From: Tenacibaculum sp. 190524A05c
GTDB lineage: Bacteria > Bacteroidota > Bacteroidia > Flavobacteriales > Flavobacteriaceae
Assembly (NCBI RefSeq): GCF_964036595.1
Contig: NZ_OZ038523.1
Span: 772,501 to 836,500 of the forward strand
Direction: 5' to 3'
DNA length: 64,000 nucleotides
Every line of letters begins with the position of its first letter. Position 1 is the first letter of the stretch. A program made the position numbers and the translations under genes. The notes under the pieces were generated by a model. It ran no database searches, was not told where the DNA came from, and saw only the letters and a program-made list of their open reading frames with translations. Shown piece by piece: positions 50,672 through 59,714 of the stretch.

Positions 50672-51712
50672 ATGAAACGCTACCTTACAATTATTTTATT
50701 AACATTAATTTTCTTTTCATGTCAGCCTGAGTATACCCCTAGAGTAATTAATAAGGTAGAAATAGAGACATTTAAAATTGAAAATTCAAGTATTAGAGCA
50801 ATTGTAGGTATTGATGAGGAAACCGTATATTTTGCTGGATCTAATGGTACATTAGGAAATACCAAAGACGCGGGTAAAACTTGGAGTATTGAAACCATTC
50901 CATATCAAGATTCTATTCAACCTCATTTTAGAAGCATGGCTAAAACAAAGGATGGAGTTTTTGCTTTATCAATTGCTAATCCTGCGCTTCTATATAAGAT
51001 TAATGATGCTAAAAAGATTGTATATACCGAAAATCATGAAAAAGTTTTTTACGATTCAATGCATTTTTTTGAAAATGAAAAAGACGGTATAGCAGTTGGA
51101 GATCCTACAGAAAACTGTCCTTCCATCATAATTACTAACGATGGCGGAAATAGCTGGACTAAAATTCCTTGTTCTGAATTACCAAAATTTGAAGATGGTG
51201 AAGCCTTTTTCGCTGCAAGTAATACCAATATTGAAATACTTGGAAATACTGTTTGGATTGGATCAGGAGGAAAAAAAGCAAGAATTTTAAAATCTACTGA
51301 TAAAGGTAAATCTTGGGAAATTTACACAACACCTGTAATTCAAGGGAATGGACCACAAGGAATCTATTCAATTGACTTTTATGATGAAAATACTGGAATT
51401 GTTATTGGAGGCGATTATTCAAAACCAGAAGACAATTGCAAGAACAAAGCTATAACTAGCGATGGTGGTAAAACTTGGACCGTAATTGCGGATAATGAAA
51501 ATCCTAATTACAAAAGTTGCGTTCAATTTATTCCTGGTGGAAAAGGAAAAGAAATAGTTACTGTAGGGAAAACTGGAATTTCATATTCAAATGATGGTGG
51601 AAATACGTGGAAAGAATTATCTAAAGAATCGTTTTATTCTATCCAATTTGTAAACAACACTACTGCATGGCTATCTGGAAATGAGAAAATCGCCAGATTA
51701 AAGCTTATGTAA
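50672..51712 (+). CDS. BNR/Ycf48-like repeat lipoprotein
   Basis: 346 residues. Lipobox (LIFFSC). Beta-propeller blades carry Asp-box-type motifs: DAGKTWS, NDGGNSWT, DKGKSWE, SDGGKTWT and NDGGNTWKE. These resemble Ycf48-type and BNR-repeat proteins, which act as assembly or binding scaffolds. Localisation is the envelope. Ligand unknown. Confidence 0.8.
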   Translation: MKRYLTIILLTLIFFSCQPEYTPRVINKVEIETFKIENSSIRAIVGIDEETVYFAGSNGTLGNTKDAGKTWSIETIPYQDSIQPHFRSMAKTKDGVFALSIANPALLYKINDAKKIVYTENHEKVFYDSMHFFENEKDGIAVGDPTENCPSIIITNDGGNSWTKIPCSELPKFEDGEAFFAASNTNIEILGNTVWIGSGGKKARILKSTDKGKSWEIYTTPVIQGNGPQGIYSIDFYDENTGIVIGGDYSKPEDNCKNKAITSDGGKTWTVIADNENPNYKSCVQFIPGGKGKEIVTVGKTGISYSNDGGNTWKELSKESFYSIQFVNNTTAWLSGNEKIARLKLM

Positions 51713-51795
51713 TTCTTAATTTTATGTTAAAGGAAAAATCATTGTAGAATTAATTGAATATTTTTAAACGTTATTTCAATTAATCATAAACTACA

Positions 51796-54747
51796 ATGAA
51801 AAAAATAGTACTACTATTTCTCTTCTGTGTATCCGTTAGTTTTTCGCAAGAATACTTTCCCACAAATACAGGAGTGAAAACCACAAAAAACACTACTGTT
51901 GCTTTTACCAATGCAACTATTTTTTTAAGCCCTACTAAAAAAATCAAAAAAGGTACTTTACTAATTAAAGATGGAAAAGTTCTAAATGTTGGTAAAAAAG
52001 TGAGCATACCTAAAGAGGCAAAAATAGTCGATGCGAAAGGAAAGTTTATCTATCCTTCATTTATTGATATTTATTCAAGTTTTGGAATTGCTCCGGTAAA
52101 AAGAGCATCAGGTAGAAACAGAGGTCCGCAATACGATGCAAATAGAAAAGGTTATTATTGGAACGATCACATTCGACCTGAAACAGATCCTTTATCTTCT
52201 TTTTCGTTTGATCCTAAAAAAGCAAAAGAACTCATCAATTCTGGATTTGGAGTGGTAAACTCTCATTTAGAAGACGGAATTATGCAAGGTAATGGGATAT
52301 TAGTAGCTTTAAATTCTGATGCTTCTAATGCTTACCGAGTTTTAGATCAAGAAACATCTAATCATTTATCATTTTCAAAAAGTAAAAAATCTGGACAATC
52401 CTACCCGACTTCTCGTATGGGAGCTATGGCATTAATCAGACAAGCTTATTTGGATGCAGATTGGTACTCAAAAGGTTATTCAAAAAACTCTGATTTATCT
52501 TTAGAGGCAATTAATAAAAACAAAAACTTACCTCAAATTTTTAATGCTGGTGATGCCTTAAATGCACTTAGAGCAGATAAAGTTGGAGATGAATTTGGAA
52601 TTCAATACACAATCTTAGGTGGTGGTGATGAATTTGAAAGAATTCAAGATATCAAAAACACTAATGCTACTTTTATTATTCCAATAAACTTTAGAAAAGC
52701 ATATGATGTTAGCAATAAATTTTTAGCTGAAGTAATTTCATTACGTGATATGCGTAAATGGAATCAAGAGCCTTCTAACCCAGCAATGCTTGCTAAAAAC
52801 GGAGTGAATTTCGCATTAACAACACACAAATTGAAATCAGTTAAGGAGTTTAATAAAAATCTTCAAAAAGCGATCCAATATGGGTTGGATAAAACTAAAG
52901 CTCTAGAAGCTTTAACTACTATACCTGCTGGAATTTTAAATAACAATAAAATTGGAAATTTAAATACTGGAAGTTATGCTAACTTTTTAATCACTTCTGG
53001 TGATCTATTTGATTCTAAAACTACCATATACGAAAACTGGGTTCAAGGAAACAAAAACGTAATAAACGATATGAGCATCCCGAACTTAGCTGGAACTTAT
53101 ATGGTAAGCGTTAATGGAAAAACATATAACTTAGAAATCTCAGGTAAAGGAAATAAACAAAAAGGTGAAGTTAAATTAGGAGATAAAAAACTAAAATCTA
53201 CTTTCTCTTTTAAAAATGATTGGATTCAATTAGCCATTAATGATCAAGGTAAATATTTACGTTTAGCTGGAACTGTTGTTAATGATTCAAATGGAATGAG
53301 CGGAACTGGAACAGATCATTATGGAAATGATGTTACTTGGAATGCTTCAAAACAGATTAAAAAGTCGAAAAGTAAAAAAGACGCTAAGAAAAAAGCAGAT
53401 AATAAATCTCCTAAATTAGTTGCAGTTACCTACCCGAATGTAGGTTTAGGAAACTCATTCAAGCCTATATCGCAAACAATTTTAATCAAAAATGCAACTG
53501 TTTGGACAAGTGAAAATGATGAAGTACTTACCAACACAGATGTTTTAGTAAAAGATGGAAAAATCAGTAAAATCGGTAAAAATTTATCTGCTGGAAAGGC
53601 TAAAGTTATTGATGGAACAGGGAAATACTTAACAGCTGGTATAATTGATGAACACTCACATATTGCAACTTCTGCAGTAAACGAAGCTGGACATAATTCA
53701 ACAGCTGAAGTTACTATAGAAGACGTTGTTGATCCAGATGATATTAATATTTACAGAAATATTGCTGGAGGAGTTACTTCGATTCAAGTTTTACACGGTT
53801 CTGCAAACCCAATTGGTGGTAGATCTGCTATTATCAAATTAAAATGGGGAGAAAATGCAGCAAACATGATTTACAATAATTCTCCGAAATTCATAAAGTT
53901 TGCGTTAGGAGAAAATGTTAAGCAATCAAATTGGGGAGATCGTCAAACTATTCGTTTCCCACAAACTCGTATGGGAGTTGAGCAAGTTTTTATTGACTAT
54001 TTCCAAAGAGCAAAAGAATATGATGCTAAAAAGAAAAGTGGTCAACCTTATCGTAAAGACATTGAATTAGAAGCAATTGCTGAAATCATAAATAAAGAAC
54101 GTTTTATTTCTTGTCACTCTTACGTACAATCAGAAATAAACATGTTAATGAAAGTTGCTGAGCAATTCAACTTTAATGTAAATACGTTTACACACATTTT
54201 AGAAGGATATAAAGTTGCTGATAAAATGAAAGAACATGGTGCTGGAGGATCAACTTTTGCAGATTGGTGGGCATACAAGTATGAGGTTAATGATGCGATT
54301 CCATATAACTCTGCTATAATGCACAGACAAGGTGTTACGGTTGCTATTAATTCTGATGATGCTGAAATGTCTAGAAGATTAAATCAGGAGGCAGCTAAAA
54401 CAGTTAAATATGGTGGATTAACTGAGCAAGAAGCTTGGAGAACCGTAACTATTAATCCTGCTAAATTATTACACTTAGATGATAGAACTGGTAGCATAAA
54501 AGTTGGTAAAGATGCGGATTTAGTATTATGGAGTGAAAATCCTTTATCGGTATATAGTAAAGCTGAAAAGACAATTATAGATGGAGCGATTTATTTTGAT
54601 ATTGAAAAAGATTTACAGAAACGTAAAGATATCAAAGCAGAAAAAGCAAAATTAATTGAAATGATGTTGAAAGAAAAGATTGGTGGAGCTCCAACGCAAG
54701 TACCATCTAAAAAACATAAGATTTTATTCCATTGTGATACTGAATAA
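51796..54747 (+). CDS. Amidohydrolase-family protein, two-domain, exported
   Basis: 983 residues. The signal peptide ends VSFSQ. Two imidazolonepropionase-like halves are fused. The first (to ~440) lacks the metal HxH: PSFIDIYSSFGIAPVKR. A linker domain (about 430-560) follows. The second has IIDEHSHI with His620 and His622, a late histidine segment and VAINSDDAEMSR, so it may be the catalytic half. It is followed 19 bases later by a second, single-domain amidohydrolase gene; the pair is common in Bacteroidota. Substrate unknown. Confidence 0.82.
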   Translation: MKKIVLLFLFCVSVSFSQEYFPTNTGVKTTKNTTVAFTNATIFLSPTKKIKKGTLLIKDGKVLNVGKKVSIPKEAKIVDAKGKFIYPSFIDIYSSFGIAPVKRASGRNRGPQYDANRKGYYWNDHIRPETDPLSSFSFDPKKAKELINSGFGVVNSHLEDGIMQGNGILVALNSDASNAYRVLDQETSNHLSFSKSKKSGQSYPTSRMGAMALIRQAYLDADWYSKGYSKNSDLSLEAINKNKNLPQIFNAGDALNALRADKVGDEFGIQYTILGGGDEFERIQDIKNTNATFIIPINFRKAYDVSNKFLAEVISLRDMRKWNQEPSNPAMLAKNGVNFALTTHKLKSVKEFNKNLQKAIQYGLDKTKALEALTTIPAGILNNNKIGNLNTGSYANFLITSGDLFDSKTTIYENWVQGNKNVINDMSIPNLAGTYMVSVNGKTYNLEISGKGNKQKGEVKLGDKKLKSTFSFKNDWIQLAINDQGKYLRLAGTVVNDSNGMSGTGTDHYGNDVTWNASKQIKKSKSKKDAKKKADNKSPKLVAVTYPNVGLGNSFKPISQTILIKNATVWTSENDEVLTNTDVLVKDGKISKIGKNLSAGKAKVIDGTGKYLTAGIIDEHSHIATSAVNEAGHNSTAEVTIEDVVDPDDINIYRNIAGGVTSIQVLHGSANPIGGRSAIIKLKWGENAANMIYNNSPKFIKFALGENVKQSNWGDRQTIRFPQTRMGVEQVFIDYFQRAKEYDAKKKSGQPYRKDIELEAIAEIINKERFISCHSYVQSEINMLMKVAEQFNFNVNTFTHILEGYKVADKMKEHGAGGSTFADWWAYKYEVNDAIPYNSAIMHRQGVTVAINSDDAEMSRRLNQEAAKTVKYGGLTEQEAWRTVTINPAKLLHLDDRTGSIKVGKDADLVLWSENPLSVYSKAEKTIIDGAIYFDIEKDLQKRKDIKAEKAKLIEMMLKEKIGGAPTQVPSKKHKILFHCDTE

Positions 54748-54766
54748 GAACATTAAACGAAACAAA

Positions 54767-56062
54767 ATGAAAAAACAATTTATATACATATTGCTAAGTT
54801 TCTTATTCATAGGAAATCTTAGTGCACAACAAACTCCCGCTCCAAAGCAATCTAAAAAGATTGCAATTGTTGGTGCTACTGCTCATATAGGAGATGGAAA
54901 TGTAATTGAGAATTCTTTAATTGAATTTTCCAATGGTAAAATAACATTCATAGGAAAAGCTTCGGATAAAACTCCTGAAGGTGAAGTTATGAATTACAAT
55001 GGTAAACATATTTATCCTGGCTTTATTGCTGCAAATACTTCTTTAGGATTGGCAGAAATTGACGCGGTAAGGGCTACGAGAGATTTTGATGAAGTTGGAG
55101 GATATTTACCTCATATACGAAGTATTATAGCCTATAATGCAGAAAGTAAAGTTGTAGAATCTATGAGACCAAATGGTGTTTTAATGGCGCAAGTTGCACC
55201 AAGAGGTGGAACTATTTCAGGAACATCTACAATTGTTCAATTCGATGCTTGGAATTGGGAAGATGCTATTTTAAAATTAGATGATGGAATACACATTAAT
55301 TGGCCTTCAAGTTTTTCTAGAGGTCGTTGGTGGTTAGGAGAAGATCCAGCATTGAAACCAAATAAGAACTATTCAAAAGCAGTTGATAGAATAACTTCTT
55401 ATATCGAACGTGCAAAAAAGTATTTGTTTGGAAATAGAAGTCCTAAGGATTTGCCATTTGAAGCAATGGATAAACTAATAAACGGAAATCAAAAACTATT
55501 TGTTCACGTAACTGGAGAAAAACCTATTACTGATGTGATAAATAACTGTAAAAAATTAGGAATAAAAAACTTAGTACTTGTTAATGCTGAAGGCGCAGAA
55601 AAAGTAACTGATTTAATTAAAAGTAATAACGTTAGTGTAATTCTTAGAAGATCACACCGTTTACCGAATAGTGAAGATGATGATTATGATTTGCCGTATA
55701 GAATGGCAAAAATTCTATCTGAAAAAGGAATTGTTGTTGCATTAGGTATGGAAGGAGAAATGGAAAGAATGAATACTCGAAATCTTCCTTTTTATGCAGG
55801 AACTTATGCTGCTTATGGATTAGGTAAAGAAGAAGCTGTTAAATTAATCACATCTAATGCCGCTAAAATTTTAGGAGTTGATGATAAAGTAGGAACCTTA
55901 TCAGTTGGGAAAGATGCAACGCTTTTCGTATCTGAAGGAGATGCCTTAGATATGAGAACAAATATCATTTTAAACGCTTTTATACAAGGAAGAAAAATTA
56001 GCTTAGAAACGCACCAAACCAAACTTTGGAAGCGCTATGCGAACAAGTATAAAAATCAATAA
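54767..56062 (+). CDS. Amidohydrolase-family protein without metal HxH, exported
   Basis: 431 residues from ATG 54767; an earlier in-frame ATG (54680) would overlap the previous gene and precede the signal peptide, so it is rejected. The signal peptide ends NLSAQ. The fold is that of imidazolonepropionase-like enzymes (VVALGMEGEMERMN, AAKILGVDDKVGTLSVGKDATLFV), but the place of the usual HxH reads FIAANTSLGL. It is probably a non-catalytic partner of the upstream protein, or uses another metal set. Confidence 0.8.
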   Translation: MKKQFIYILLSFLFIGNLSAQQTPAPKQSKKIAIVGATAHIGDGNVIENSLIEFSNGKITFIGKASDKTPEGEVMNYNGKHIYPGFIAANTSLGLAEIDAVRATRDFDEVGGYLPHIRSIIAYNAESKVVESMRPNGVLMAQVAPRGGTISGTSTIVQFDAWNWEDAILKLDDGIHINWPSSFSRGRWWLGEDPALKPNKNYSKAVDRITSYIERAKKYLFGNRSPKDLPFEAMDKLINGNQKLFVHVTGEKPITDVINNCKKLGIKNLVLVNAEGAEKVTDLIKSNNVSVILRRSHRLPNSEDDDYDLPYRMAKILSEKGIVVALGMEGEMERMNTRNLPFYAGTYAAYGLGKEEAVKLITSNAAKILGVDDKVGTLSVGKDATLFVSEGDALDMRTNIILNAFIQGRKISLETHQTKLWKRYANKYKNQ

Positions 56063-56080
56063 ACAAAATAATTCTTAGTT

Positions 56081-56107
56081 AAAAAGCTCGGTTAAACCGA
56101 GCTTTTT
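56081..56107. terminator. Terminator of the amidohydrolase pair
   Basis: An 11-bp stem (AAAAAGCTCGG with CCGAGCTTTTT) around TTAAA, with T-run to the right. Confidence 0.85.
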
Positions 56108-56136
56108 TTATTCCTTATAATCAAATAAGTTTTAAG

Positions 56137-56144
56137 TACTTTTG
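56137..56144 (+). promoter_or_regulatory. -7 box of the TrmH-type gene (possible leaderless start)
   Basis: TACTTTTG fits TAnnTTTG and ends five bases before the ATG at 56150. If used, the transcript would begin about at the start codon. Confidence 0.4.
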
Positions 56145-56149
56145 CGATA

Positions 56150-56950
56150 ATGAAGAATATATCTAGCATTCAAAATTCGTATATAAAAGAGCTTATCAAG
56201 CTTCAAGAAAAGTCAAGAGAACGTAAGAAGAAAAAACTTTTTATTGTTGAAGGAAAAAGAGAGATTTCTTTAATCTTAAAAAGTAATTATAAAATCAAAA
56301 CCGTTTTATGTGTTGATGAATCTATTGAAGCGAATCAAGATATTTTATCTGCTTTATCAAAAGAAGTAGATACAATTGAAATTACGAAAGAAGTATATCA
56401 TAAGCTAGCTTACAGAGAAAGTACAGAAGGAATTATTGCTGTTGTTGAAACTATAGATTTTTCCTTGTCTAATTTAAAATTCAGAACTGAAAATCCATTA
56501 GTTGTGATAATGGAAGGAATTGAAAAACCTGGAAACATCGGTGCAATGCTGAGAACTGCAGATGCAGCAAATGTAGATGCCGTACTTATTGCAAACCCTA
56601 AAACAGATATGTTTAATCCAAACATTATTCGATCTAGTGTAGGGTGTATTTTTACAAATCAGATAGCTACAGACTCCTCTGAAAATATTATCAAATTCTT
56701 AAAAGAAAAGAATATCAATATTTACAGTGCTACACTTCAAAATTCAAACGAATATTTTAAAGAAGATTATACTAAAGCTAGTGCAATTGTCGTTGGTACA
56801 GAAGCCACAGGATTAACTGAAATTTGGCGACAGGGAGCAACTCAAAATATTAATATTCCTATGCAAGGAGAAATTGATTCTATGAATGTTTCTGTTGCTT
56901 GCGCCATAGTAATCTTTGAAGCTAAACGACAACGTAACTTTATAAACTAA
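56150..56950 (+). CDS. TrmH/SpoU-family RNA 2'-O-methyltransferase
   Basis: 266 residues. An N-terminal substrate-binding domain (RERKKKKLFIVEGKREI) is followed by the SPOUT methylase: motif 1 EGIEKPGNIGAMLRTADA, motif 2 IVVGTEATGLTE, motif 3 NINIPMQGEIDSMNVSVACAIVIFEAKRQR. It methylates ribose in rRNA or tRNA with S-adenosylmethionine; the exact base cannot be told. Confidence 0.9.
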   Translation: MKNISSIQNSYIKELIKLQEKSRERKKKKLFIVEGKREISLILKSNYKIKTVLCVDESIEANQDILSALSKEVDTIEITKEVYHKLAYRESTEGIIAVVETIDFSLSNLKFRTENPLVVIMEGIEKPGNIGAMLRTADAANVDAVLIANPKTDMFNPNIIRSSVGCIFTNQIATDSSENIIKFLKEKNINIYSATLQNSNEYFKEDYTKASAIVVGTEATGLTEIWRQGATQNINIPMQGEIDSMNVSVACAIVIFEAKRQRNFIN

Positions 56951-56956
56951 ATAAAA

Positions 56957-57667
56957 ATGAAACTACAATCCCCTCTATTTCTATCACTTTTAATTTTAAT
57001 TCTGTCTTGTTCATCAGATAATGATTCAGAAGGTAATTCAAATCCGGTTTGTTCAAACTTTTCCAATTATGTTTTTAATGAAAAAGACAATCTTATATTA
57101 GTTGAGTTTGAAGACAACGAATTTCCTGCGGGATGGGAATTTAAAACTAGCAGTAGCGCTTCTGGAAAAGGATATTATGTTTGGACCGGTGATCAATCTT
57201 TAGGAAATCCAGGTAATGGATTAGTTGAATATAAATTGAATATTACTAATCCTGGAACTTATCGATTCATTTGGTTTACTGCAGTAACAACGGGTAACAA
57301 TGGAACTGAACATAATGATAGTTGGCTAAAATTTCCGGATGCTGAAGATTATTTCGGAGAAAAAAATGGAAATAAAATATATCCAAAAGGAAGCGGGCAA
57401 ACCCCTAACCCAAATGGATCATCTGCCGATGGTTGGTTTAAAATATATAGAGGTGGAAATGATTTAGATTTCAAATGGCAAGCCTCTACTTCAGATAACG
57501 ATGCGCACAATATTTATGTAGAATTTAAAAATCCTGGAGTTTATACCATGCAGGTTTCAGCACGTTCCTCTGGACATGGAATTGATAAGTTCTTATTATA
57601 TCAAGAAGTATCTTATTCTCAAAATGAAGCCATTAGTGCTTCAACAAGTGAAATTTCTTGTAATTAA
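56957..57667 (+). CDS. Carbohydrate-binding-like lipoprotein
   Basis: 236 residues. Lipobox (LILSC), SSDND after it. A beta-sandwich follows: LVEFEDNEFPAGWEF, KGYYVWTG, GTYRFIWFTAVTTG, HNDSWLKFPDAEDYFG, GWFKIYRGG, PGVYTMQVSARSSGHGIDKFLLYQ. This resembles ligand-binding modules of glycan-active enzymes. Six bases after the TrmH-type gene, so probably one transcript. Ligand unknown. Confidence 0.68.
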   Translation: MKLQSPLFLSLLILILSCSSDNDSEGNSNPVCSNFSNYVFNEKDNLILVEFEDNEFPAGWEFKTSSSASGKGYYVWTGDQSLGNPGNGLVEYKLNITNPGTYRFIWFTAVTTGNNGTEHNDSWLKFPDAEDYFGEKNGNKIYPKGSGQTPNPNGSSADGWFKIYRGGNDLDFKWQASTSDNDAHNIYVEFKNPGVYTMQVSARSSGHGIDKFLLYQEVSYSQNEAISASTSEISCN

Positions 57668-57698
57668 ATTCTTAGATTTGAGGAATTCAATCGGTTAA

Positions 57699-58571
57699 AT
57701 GAAAGAAGTAAAAGAGATAAAATTTAACAACCTTAAAAATCCAAACTCTCAGTTTGATATTATTGAACTGAGAGAATTATTAAGTCGAACCAAATTAGAT
57801 CATGACTTAACGGTAATTCATAGAGTTGAATTTTATCACATCTTCTTTGTGATTGAAGGTACAGGGAAACATACCATTGATTTCACAGATTACGAATTTA
57901 AAAAAGGGACTTTATTTACCTTACGTAAAAATCAACTTCAAAAGTTTTCAAAAGATTATAACGCTAATGGTTACCTTCTCATTTTTACAGAAGATTTTTT
58001 AATTAGTCATTTCAATCAAATAGAGATTTCAAAATCCATTCAATTATTTAATAATTTACTAATAATGCCTAAAATAGAATTGAATTCGGAGGAATTCGAT
58101 GATCTAATGGAATTAGTAAATAGAATTAAAACTGAATATTTTGAAGCGTATGATGACTTCTCTGGAGGAATTATTCGAAGTGCATTGCATATGATTATCA
58201 CTAAATTATTTCGAATTAAAACGAAAAATAGTGATCACTTACTTCATAAAAAATATTTCAATGAATTTGTTCAATTTCAACAACTTGTAGAGCAACATTA
58301 TGCAGAAACTAAAAAAGTAGCTGATTACGCAAGTAAGATGAATTGTTCATCTAAAACCTTAAATAATATTTGCAACAGTATCATAGGAAAATCTGCCAAA
58401 GTAGTAATACATGAAGTTGTTATTACACAGATTAAGCGTTTATTAATTAGCACAAATTTAAGCGTAACAGAGATTGCTTATACCGTTGGTTTTGAAGAAC
58501 CTTCAAATTTATATAAATACTTCAAACTGCATTCAGGAACTACACCTGAACTATTTAGAAAATCGAGTTAA
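57699..58571 (+). CDS. AraC-family transcriptional regulator
   Basis: 290 residues. N-terminal cupin-like sensing domain (HIFFVIEGTGKHTIDF, GTLFTLRKNQLQKF). C-terminal double helix-turn-helix: KVADYASKMNCSSKTLNNICNSIIGKSA and LSVTEIAYTVGFEEPSNLYKYFKLHSGTTPELFR. It precedes a SnoaL-like lipoprotein gene on the same strand by ~100 bases with a separate promoter; control of that gene is a reasonable inference. Confidence 0.88.
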   Translation: MKEVKEIKFNNLKNPNSQFDIIELRELLSRTKLDHDLTVIHRVEFYHIFFVIEGTGKHTIDFTDYEFKKGTLFTLRKNQLQKFSKDYNANGYLLIFTEDFLISHFNQIEISKSIQLFNNLLIMPKIELNSEEFDDLMELVNRIKTEYFEAYDDFSGGIIRSALHMIITKLFRIKTKNSDHLLHKKYFNEFVQFQQLVEQHYAETKKVADYASKMNCSSKTLNNICNSIIGKSAKVVIHEVVITQIKRLLISTNLSVTEIAYTVGFEEPSNLYKYFKLHSGTTPELFRKSS

Positions 58572-58638
58572 TTTAACATTTTCCCATTTTTACAGTACAA
58601 ACATCTTTTTTTACATATTCAGACTTGTATTAAAGACA

Positions 58639-58646
58639 TAATTTTG
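58639..58646 (+). promoter_or_regulatory. -7 box upstream of the SnoaL-like gene
   Basis: TAATTTTG fits TAnnTTTG, 30 bases before the ATG at 58676. No clear -33, as expected if an activator such as the AraC protein is needed. Confidence 0.4.
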
Positions 58647-58675
58647 AACCAGTTATAAATTATTCTTTTAATACA

Positions 58676-59566
58676 ATGAAAATCAACACTATCACAACAA
58701 TACTTGTATTAACACTAGTATTAACTAATTGTAAAACTCCTAACAAGGAAACTGATTCTGAACAAAGTACTGAACAACAAATAAAAAAAGACAATAAAAT
58801 GGAATTAACAAACAAAGAGAAAGTAGTAGCACTTTTAAATAGCTTTAATACTGGAGACAAAACTCCTATTTCTTATATCAATCCAGAAAAATATATTCAA
58901 CACAACTTAGCTGTTGGTGATGGATTAGCTGGATTTGGAGAAGTAATGAAAGCTGCTCCACCACAAGGATTTAAAGCAAATGTAGTTAGAGCATTCCAAG
59001 ATGGAGATTATGTATTTACACATACAGAATATGATTTCTTTGGTCCAAAAGCTGGTTTTGATGTATTCAAATTTGAGGATGGTAAAATTGTAGAGCACTG
59101 GGATAATCTATCTGAAGTGACTCCTCCAAACCCTAGTGGAAGAACTCAATTTGATGGAACTACGGAAATTACCGACTCTGGTAAAACTGAAGCCAATAAA
59201 AACATTGTAAAACAGTTTGCTGAAGAAGTATTAATGAATGGTAAAATGGATAATCTTACAACATTGATTAATCCAACAAAATACATTCAACATAATTCTG
59301 CCGTTGCAGACGGTTTAGATGGTTTAGGAGCTGCTTTAAAATACTTTGCTGAAAACGGACTAGTAATGGAATATGACAAGGTTCATAAAGTTTTAGGTGA
59401 AGGTAACTTTGTACTAACAATTAGCGAAGGAAAATTTGGTAAAGGAGACCATGTAGCATATTATGATTTATTCCGCTTAGAAAATGGACAAATAGTTGAA
59501 CACTGGGATGTAATTCAACCGATTCCAGAAAAATCTGAATGGAAAAACGATAATGGAAAATTTTAA
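58676..59566 (+). CDS. Lipoprotein with two tandem SnoaL/NTF2-like domains
   Basis: 296 residues. Leader with lipobox-like LVLTNC. Two copies of a SnoaL-like unit are seen: first INPEKYIQHNLAVGDGLAGFGEVMKA with VEHWDN, second INPTKYIQHNSAVADGLDGLGAALKY with VEHWDV. The NTF2 fold is used by many small hydrolases, isomerases and binding proteins. The duplication gives a pseudo-dimer within one chain. Substrate unknown. Confidence 0.8.
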   Translation: MKINTITTILVLTLVLTNCKTPNKETDSEQSTEQQIKKDNKMELTNKEKVVALLNSFNTGDKTPISYINPEKYIQHNLAVGDGLAGFGEVMKAAPPQGFKANVVRAFQDGDYVFTHTEYDFFGPKAGFDVFKFEDGKIVEHWDNLSEVTPPNPSGRTQFDGTTEITDSGKTEANKNIVKQFAEEVLMNGKMDNLTTLINPTKYIQHNSAVADGLDGLGAALKYFAENGLVMEYDKVHKVLGEGNFVLTISEGKFGKGDHVAYYDLFRLENGQIVEHWDVIQPIPEKSEWKNDNGKF

Positions 59567-59593
59567 TCCCTTAGAATTTTAAGTATTCTTTGT

Positions 59594-59630
59594 AAAGATG
59601 TTAACTTGTAATAGGTTAACATCTTTTTTT
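59594..59630. terminator. Terminator after the SnoaL-like gene
   Basis: A 12-bp stem (AAAGATGTTAAC with GTTAACATCTTT) around a 9-base loop, with T-run on the plus strand. Confidence 0.85.
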
Positions 59631-59714
59631 TCAAATAATAAAAACTTGTTCATTACAAATCTTTATAGTACTTTCACTTTATAATGTGAGTAGAAGATTA
59701 ACAAATCCCCTGTA

